A stretch of DNA of 64,000 bases. Source: Gluconacetobacter liquefaciens. GTDB lineage: Bacteria > Pseudomonadota > Alphaproteobacteria > Acetobacterales > Acetobacteraceae. The stretch is taken from assembly GCF_003350405.1 (NCBI RefSeq), contig NZ_QQAW01000001.1:558001-622000 (forward strand). The letters are read 5' to 3'. Below the pieces are notes generated by a model. It saw only the letters and a list, made by a program, of their open reading frames with translations. It made no database searches and was not told the DNA's origin. The position numbers and the translations under genes were made by a program. Below, in pieces: positions 59,287-64,000 of the stretch (within the stretch, counting starts at the first letter, position 1; every line of letters begins with the position of its first letter).

Positions 59287-60501
59287 TCATCGCGCGGCGC
59301 GTGTCGGGGCGGGCAGGGCGTCATGCCCAGCCACGTCCCGATTGTAGCCTGTCCCCCGCAGGCGTGCCTCCAGGGAGAGGCGGCGCCTGCCGAACCAGAG
59401 AACGAGACCGCTCACCAGTACCCCGATCGTGCCGAGGTCCAGCAGCGCCCAGATCACCTTCAGCGGCGCCGCACCATAATCGCCGAAATGCAGAGGGCGC
59501 GATAGCTCCACGGCGCGCAGATACCACGGCATCCGCACCACCACCGCCACTGCACCGGTTCGGGCATCGACCAGGATCGGCGTGAAAAGCCGACTGGTCA
59601 GCGGCGTCGTGCCTTTCGCCCACATGGCATAGTGATAAGGCGTCCCGAAACGGGAGCCGGGGAAGATGGTGCTGATCACGCGCCGTCCCGGTACAGCGGC
59701 CTGCGCGGCGCGAAATGCCGCATCCAGCGACGTCAGTTCGGCTGGCGCGACGGCGGCCCGCCCCTGCCAGGGGCGCAGCATGGCCTGCACGTCCGACGCC
59801 TGCCACAGCGCGAACAAGGGGGTGGAGAATTCGTTCATCACGCCCGTCAGTCCGATCATCCCCATCCACACGGTCAGGACGATCCCCAGCAGGTTATGCA
59901 GGTCCAGCCAGCGCAGGCGCGCGGCTCGCCTGGTACGGACGGTGCCGAACCGCAGCCGCCGCATGAACGGTCCGTAAAGCACCACTCCGGACACGACCGC
60001 CAGTACAAAAACCACTCCCACCAGCGCGAGGAAAAGCGTGCCCCCCAGCCCGGTAAGCAACGTTCCGTGCAGATGCAGAATTACGGTCAGGAAGCCCGCG
60101 CCCATGGCGGCCGGGGCGCTGCTGTCGCGCAGCACCGCCCCGGTATGGGCATCGAATTTCATGGTATGACCGGTGGCGGGACGGGTGTTATAGCGCTCCC
60201 ACGACGGAGCAAGGCCGACCACCACCTGCGGTTCGTCATCATCCACGAAAACGGACGTGACGACATCGTGCGGATAATGCCGCCGCGCCACCGCCAGCAG
60301 ACGATCCAGCGGCACTGGCGGCGTATCGGAGGCGACCTGTGCATAAGGCCGCGAATCATCGACCCAGGCCCCGATCTCTTCGTGAAAGACCAGCGGCAGC
60401 CCGGTCACGCAGATCACCAGCAGAAACAGCGTGCATAGCAGGCTGGTCCATTTATGAACCAGAAACCACGCCCTCAGGTTCCGGGTCGCCATGCTCACCA
60501 C
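59287..60501 (-). CDS. PepSY domain-containing membrane protein
   Basis: A 404-residue protein with about four spans. NLRAWFLVHKWTSLLCTLFL is a classic PepSY_TM start; the internal HLHGTLLTGLGGTLFLALVG and RWLDLHNLLGIVLTVWMGMI have conserved His that could bind haem. A PepSY segment lies in the periplasmic part. Such proteins are often next to TonB siderophore receptors and act as siderophore reductases. Its start overlaps the stop of the TonB receptor gene by seven bases, so the two are coupled. Confidence 0.9.
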   Translation of the reverse strand: MVSMATRNLRAWFLVHKWTSLLCTLFLLVICVTGLPLVFHEEIGAWVDDSRPYAQVASDTPPVPLDRLLAVARRHYPHDVVTSVFVDDDEPQVVVGLAPSWERYNTRPATGHTMKFDAHTGAVLRDSSAPAAMGAGFLTVILHLHGTLLTGLGGTLFLALVGVVFVLAVVSGVVLYGPFMRRLRFGTVRTRRAARLRWLDLHNLLGIVLTVWMGMIGLTGVMNEFSTPLFALWQASDVQAMLRPWQGRAAVAPAELTSLDAAFRAAQAAVPGRRVISTIFPGSRFGTPYHYAMWAKGTTPLTSRLFTPILVDARTGAVAVVVRMPWYLRAVELSRPLHFGDYGAAPLKVIWALLDLGTIGVLVSGLVLWFGRRRLSLEARLRGTGYNRDVAGHDALPAPTRAAR

Positions 60502-62942
60502 CGGACCCGGATCGACCCCAGCGCCATCCGTCCCATCGACCAGGTGCAGTTGCCGGTATTGCAGATGGCGACCCGCCGGTTGGCGATATTGTTGACGTTG
60601 AGCTGCGCCGTGACGGGGCCGAACGTCTTCCGCAGATTGATGTCGAACAGCGTCAGCGCGTCATTGTGCTGCGTATTGGCGACATCCGCCCAGTTCTTGT
60701 CGGTAAAGCGCACGCCCCCGCCGATCCCGAGATCCCTGAACATGCCGCCCGGCACGGTGTACATCAGGAACAGTGACGCCGCGTTCTTCGGCACGGCGAC
60801 CGGGACCTTGCCCTGCGCCGTGTTGCTGCGCATGTTCTTCGCCTCGGTATAGGTATATTGCGCCATCGCGCTCAACCCGTTGCCCAGCGACATCACGCCC
60901 TCGATTTCAGCACCGCGCGAACGCACCTCGCCAGTCTGGATGCTGTAGCGGACATTGTCCAGATCGGTCGTCAGCACGTTCTTCTCGTGCAGGTCATACA
61001 CATCCGCGGTGATGGAGCCGTTGAAATCGTGCGGCTGGTATTTCACGCCCAGTTCATACTGGTCCCCCCGCGTCGGTGCGAAAGCCCGCGTACCACGCGC
61101 GGGCGACGTCGTGCCCGATGTCGGCAAAAAGGATGTCGAATAGCTGAAATAGGGCGCAACCCCGCTGTCGAACAGATACAGCAGCGAGGCACGCCCGGTA
61201 AAGGCACGCGGATTGTTGGTGGTCGTCACCCCCGTCAGTTGATTGCGCGAACTGGTGGCCACGATGTCCTCGCGCCCGCCCAGCAGCACATGCCACCGGT
61301 TCCAGACCAGTTGCTCCTGCCCGTACAGGCCCACCTGGTCGATCGTCTGGTACGTGTGCGACTGGGTCGTCAGGTTCCCGATCGCAACCTGCCCATAGAC
61401 CGGATGGGTCAGGCTGCGCGGCATCAGCGTGGCGAAGGTATCGTTGCCCTCGCTATATGCGCTGTCCAGACGTTGCCTGAAATAATCGACGCCGAACAGA
61501 AACGTATGCTTCACCGGTCCGGTATAGAAACGGAACTGCGCCTGGTTGTCGATGTTCGTGCCTTCCAGGCGTTCCCGCCAGCGCCCGCTATACAGCCCGA
61601 TTTCCGTCGGACCCAGTACCGCCCCGGCGTCCGTAAACTCGCCATCGAAAAACACCCGCCCATAGCGCAGGTTCTGCCGAAGGGTGACAACATCGTTTAC
61701 CCGATGCTCCAGCTTGTATCCGAAATAATATTGCTGCTGGCGCAGGGCATCGAACGCGGGATCGCCCAGCCGCACATGCGTCAGGCCCTGGACCGATCGG
61801 TAGTAATACGGCCACATCGGATAAAGGTTTTTCTGATATTCTCCAAACAGCGTCAGACTCGTCCGCGCCCCCAGCCTTATCGTCAGCGAGGGGGCGATGG
61901 CAATGCGGTTGTCCTTGGTCTGCGGCACCTGCGTATCGCTGTCGCGCACCAGGCCGGTTATCCGGCCGCGATAGAGGCCCTGTGCATCCAGTGCCCCGCC
62001 AAGGTCGAACTCGCCCTGGAAGCGATTCCAGTTGCCCAGCACCATCGTCACCTCCCGCGTCGGCGTCGCCGTCGGCAGCTTGCTGACGAAATTGACCAGG
62101 CCGCCCGGATTGTTCGATCCATAAAGAACCGATGTCGGGCCACGAAATACCTCGATCCGCTCGGCCTCGTAAGGCTCGCTGCGAAACTGCGCGAAAGAGC
62201 CGTTGGCGAAGCGCATGCCGTCGCGATAATTGCCATAGGTACTGGCCCCGAACCCACGCAGCATGAACTGGTCATAGCGTGAATCGAACCCGTAGGGCTG
62301 GCTCTGCACGCCCGACGTATAGGCCAGCACCTGCGAGACGCTCTGCGCCCCGGTATCGACGATGAAATCGCGCGACAGGACCGAAACCGACTGCGCCGTC
62401 TCGATCAGCGGCGTATCGGTCTTGGTGCCGGTATTGCTGACATGCGCCACATAGCCCCGCACCGGCCCCGTCGCCGTTTCCGCCAGCCCGCGCCCGCCGC
62501 GAAGAGGGGCCGTGCCGCCCACACGCACCGGCGCCAGCGTGATGGTGGCGGAATCCCGGCCCAGCGTCACGACATTCCCGGTCTGCCGGGCGGTCAGGCC
62601 AGTCCCGCCGAGCAACCGTGACAGCGCCTGCGCGGCCGTCATCTGCCCGGTCACACCGGGGGAGGAGAGCCCACGTACGACGGACGTCTCCACCGAAACC
62701 TGCCGGCCGGCCTGCGCCCCGAACGCCGTCAGCGCCCGGTCCAGCGGCCCCGCCGGAATCGAAAAGCGCCTTACCGGCTCGCCGGTCCCGCCCTGCGCGG
62801 GCAACGCCGCCTGCGCCAGGGCAGGGGAAAGACCGACCACCGGTGCCAGCGCGGAGCCCGCCAGCAGAAGCGCGGCCAGCAGCGTTCGCTGGATTTCATC
62901 ATGCCTGTTCAGCCGCACCACCATCGTCCCTTGCCTTGTCAA
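60495..62942 (-). CDS. TonB-dependent siderophore receptor with STN domain
   Basis: An 815-residue receptor. After a signal peptide (LLAALLLAGSALAPVVGLSP) comes an STN signalling domain at about residues 60-115 (FSIPAGPLDRALTAFGAQAG), which contacts FecR. The plug follows (SVSVLSRDFIVDTGAQSVSQ; VFRGPTSVLYGSNNPGGLVN) and a barrel ending ALGSIRVRW. ATG 62942 or 62924 may be the start. FpvA/FecA-like receptors with STN control their own ECF-sigma system; the FecR gene lies directly upstream. Confidence 0.92.
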   Translation of the reverse strand: MTRQGTMVVRLNRHDEIQRTLLAALLLAGSALAPVVGLSPALAQAALPAQGGTGEPVRRFSIPAGPLDRALTAFGAQAGRQVSVETSVVRGLSSPGVTGQMTAAQALSRLLGGTGLTARQTGNVVTLGRDSATITLAPVRVGGTAPLRGGRGLAETATGPVRGYVAHVSNTGTKTDTPLIETAQSVSVLSRDFIVDTGAQSVSQVLAYTSGVQSQPYGFDSRYDQFMLRGFGASTYGNYRDGMRFANGSFAQFRSEPYEAERIEVFRGPTSVLYGSNNPGGLVNFVSKLPTATPTREVTMVLGNWNRFQGEFDLGGALDAQGLYRGRITGLVRDSDTQVPQTKDNRIAIAPSLTIRLGARTSLTLFGEYQKNLYPMWPYYYRSVQGLTHVRLGDPAFDALRQQQYYFGYKLEHRVNDVVTLRQNLRYGRVFFDGEFTDAGAVLGPTEIGLYSGRWRERLEGTNIDNQAQFRFYTGPVKHTFLFGVDYFRQRLDSAYSEGNDTFATLMPRSLTHPVYGQVAIGNLTTQSHTYQTIDQVGLYGQEQLVWNRWHVLLGGREDIVATSSRNQLTGVTTTNNPRAFTGRASLLYLFDSGVAPYFSYSTSFLPTSGTTSPARGTRAFAPTRGDQYELGVKYQPHDFNGSITADVYDLHEKNVLTTDLDNVRYSIQTGEVRSRGAEIEGVMSLGNGLSAMAQYTYTEAKNMRSNTAQGKVPVAVPKNAASLFLMYTVPGGMFRDLGIGGGVRFTDKNWADVANTQHNDALTLFDINLRKTFGPVTAQLNVNNIANRRVAICNTGNCTWSMGRMALGSIRVRW

Positions 62943-62966
62943 AACCAGCAGGGGCGCCGCACGTCA

Positions 62967-62981
62967 TGCGACTGCATCGCA
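62967..62981. promoter_or_regulatory. TGCGA-N5-TCGCA dyad upstream of the TonB receptor
   Basis: TGCGA-CTGCA-TCGCA is a perfect outer dyad, 25 bp upstream of the receptor start. The outer arms equal those of the Fur-like box at 30234-30248, although the centre differs and is not Fur-like by itself. Confidence 0.45.
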
Positions 62982-62998
62982 GTTTCATCCCCTGCCTG

Positions 62999-63036
62999 AA
63001 GAACGGATGCCGGAAGAATTTTTTCCGTTCTTTTTT
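62999..63036 (+). terminator. Terminator-shaped hairpin on the forward strand upstream of the receptor
   Basis: AAGAACGGA (62999-63007) pairs perfectly with TCCGTTCTT (63024-63032) and is followed by T (63031-63036). As a terminator it points forward, where there is no gene, so it may stop antisense transcription or be incidental. Confidence 0.35.
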
Positions 63037-63073
63037 GGCAGCCCGTCACCGAGGGGAAGGGAAGGTCACGCAA

Positions 63074-64000
63074 TCAGCGGCTTGAGATCACCACCAGCCA
63101 GGGCGTGACACGCCGCACCATCATGCCCTCATGGGCCTGTGCCAACGCCCCCAGCGCGCCGACCGGGTCGCGCAGGTCATACACGCCCGTCACATGACGG
63201 GCGGCGAAACGGGCATTGGCCAGAATGATGATGCCGCTGAAATACGGGCGGAACTGGTCGACGACTTCGGAAACGGGCCGATCACTGACGATCAATTGCC
63301 CGCGCCGCCACGCCGCGATCTCGCTTTCGGTGGCCTCGCCCCGCTGGACGCCGCCGGACCAGCCGATCCGTGCCCACTGGCCTGCCCCCAGCCGTTCGGA
63401 CACAGGCGGCGCTGCGCCCCCTTCCGCCTGTACCGCACCATGCGCCACGGCAATGTCGGTGCTGCCCTCGCCGAACGCGACTTCGAATCCGGTGCCCAGA
63501 TCGGTGGTGCGCACCCCATGGGCCTCCACGACGAACGGATGGGCACCGTCATGCGTCACCTCGAAGAACGCCCGTCCCTTCAGCAGCCGGACCCGTCGTA
63601 CTCCCCCGCTATACTGCACGGCAATCGCGCTGCCCGGACCAAGCGCCACGTCCGTGCCATCGGCCAGCCGCACCGACCGCTCCTGCCCGGTGCCCGTGGC
63701 GTAGTCGGCCTGCCACCACAGCGTCAGGCGGGGCACCGCCACCAGCGCCAGGCACGCCGCAAGCGCGCAGGCGGCCCCATAGGCGGGCAGCCTGCGCAGC
63801 GCCATGGCCCGCCGGGAGGGCAGGGGGGCCACGCTGTCGGCCACATCCCGCGCCTCGAACACCCGCACGGCTGCGCCATCCTGGGCCGAGGCCGGGCCGA
63901 TCAGGTCATAGGCGCGTGCGCTCTCGGTCCAGGCCGCCCTGTTCGCCGGATGGGCGGAAAGCCACCGGGCGAAGCGCGCGCGCAACGCCGCATCGTCCGG
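63074..64000 (-). CDS. FecR-family anti-sigma/sensor protein (5' end outside window)
   Basis: The frame is open to the last base, so the N-terminus is missing. DDAALRARFARWLSAHPANR is the usual FecR N-terminal DUF4880 block. A single membrane span (AYGAACALAACLALVAVPRL) follows, then the periplasmic FecR domain (VRLADGTDVALGPGSAIAVQ; GRAFFEVTHDGAHPFVVEA). FecR relays the signal from the STN domain of the receptor to an ECF sigma factor that should be encoded just beyond 64000. Confidence 0.92.
   Translation of the reverse strand, partial: PDDAALRARFARWLSAHPANRAAWTESARAYDLIGPASAQDGAAVRVFEARDVADSVAPLPSRRAMALRRLPAYGAACALAACLALVAVPRLTLWWQADYATGTGQERSVRLADGTDVALGPGSAIAVQYSGGVRRVRLLKGRAFFEVTHDGAHPFVVEAHGVRTTDLGTGFEVAFGEGSTDIAVAHGAVQAEGGAAPPVSERLGAGQWARIGWSGGVQRGEATESEIAAWRRGQLIVSDRPVSEVVDQFRPYFSGIIILANARFAARHVTGVYDLRDPVGALGALAQAHEGMMVRRVTPWLVVISSR

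Noticed and set aside
1-64000. CRISPR array, tRNA/rRNA gene, intact IS element or prophage
   Set aside because: I looked for regular spaced repeats, tRNA cloverleaf ends, transposase motifs and phage structural genes and saw none. A tRNA scan and IS search would be needed to be certain.

Overview
The window looks like chromosomal DNA of a high-GC alphaproteobacterium, most likely an acetic acid bacterium (Acetobacteraceae, Gluconacetobacter/Komagataeibacter-like). Supporting this are a membrane-bound PQQ dehydrogenase of the glucose/quinate family, several TonB-dependent receptors, Acetobacteraceae-style accessory oxidoreductases and the rplM-rpsI pair. The genus is inferred from gene content, not proven. 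I saw no rRNA or tRNA gene, CRISPR array, intact insertion sequence or prophage. Apart from the ribosomal pair, nearly everything is accessory: transporters, redox enzymes and local regulators, mostly arranged as a regulator divergent from its target.

Layout. 1-4.4 kb: end of a TonB receptor, a two-gene reverse-strand operon, then rplM-rpsI with a clear terminator. 4.5-8.6 kb: an MFS exporter, an SDR divergent from an XRE/MmyB regulator, and an AraC regulator. 8.8-16.1 kb: a TonB siderophore receptor, then a scarred region with an alkyltransferase fragment, an internally deleted FtsX permease and a full-length FtsX permease, followed by a GST and a frameshifted ada. 16.2-25.3 kb: an MFS transporter, an FAD monooxygenase behind a leader that can fold into two stem-loops, a LysR regulator divergent from an ene-reductase/DoxX/chloroperoxidase operon, a GlcG-like protein and a CPA1 antiporter. 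25.5-30.1 kb: PQQ dehydrogenase, an outer-membrane barrel protein and a GAF-Fis regulator that lacks the AAA+ domain. 30.2-35.2 kb: a PepSY reductase-like protein with a Fur-like box, a 43-residue membrane protein, an MFS transporter, and a frameshifted ketopantoate reductase coupled to a class II aldolase.

35.3-43.6 kb: small secreted proteins, two tandem Asp/Glu-racemase-family enzymes with an AraC regulator, a lower-GC TetX-like monooxygenase/TetR pair with a clear operator, a cupin, an aldo/keto reductase, a PRC-barrel protein and a decayed discoidin-like domain. 43.6-53.3 kb: DUF523, a MocR regulator with an EamA exporter, then an uncharacterised cluster: MFS, XRE regulator, fatty-acid-desaturase-like enzyme, a PhnD-like protein without a signal peptide, and a TonB receptor. 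53.3-64 kb: CBS-BON protein, SDR/TetR pair with a dyad operator, heme oxygenase plus bacteriophytochrome hybrid kinase, then PepSY, an STN-type TonB receptor and FecR (truncated by the window end).

Themes. Iron and metal uptake recurs (four TonB receptors, FecR, two PepSY proteins, two related dyads). Several genes carry recent lesions: ada and the panE-like gene each shift frame at a seven-base C/G run, and the heme oxygenase has an early amber codon just before its coupled phytochrome. The best candidate for an undescribed system is the desaturase/PhnD-like/XRE/MFS/TonB cluster at 46.7-53.2 kb.
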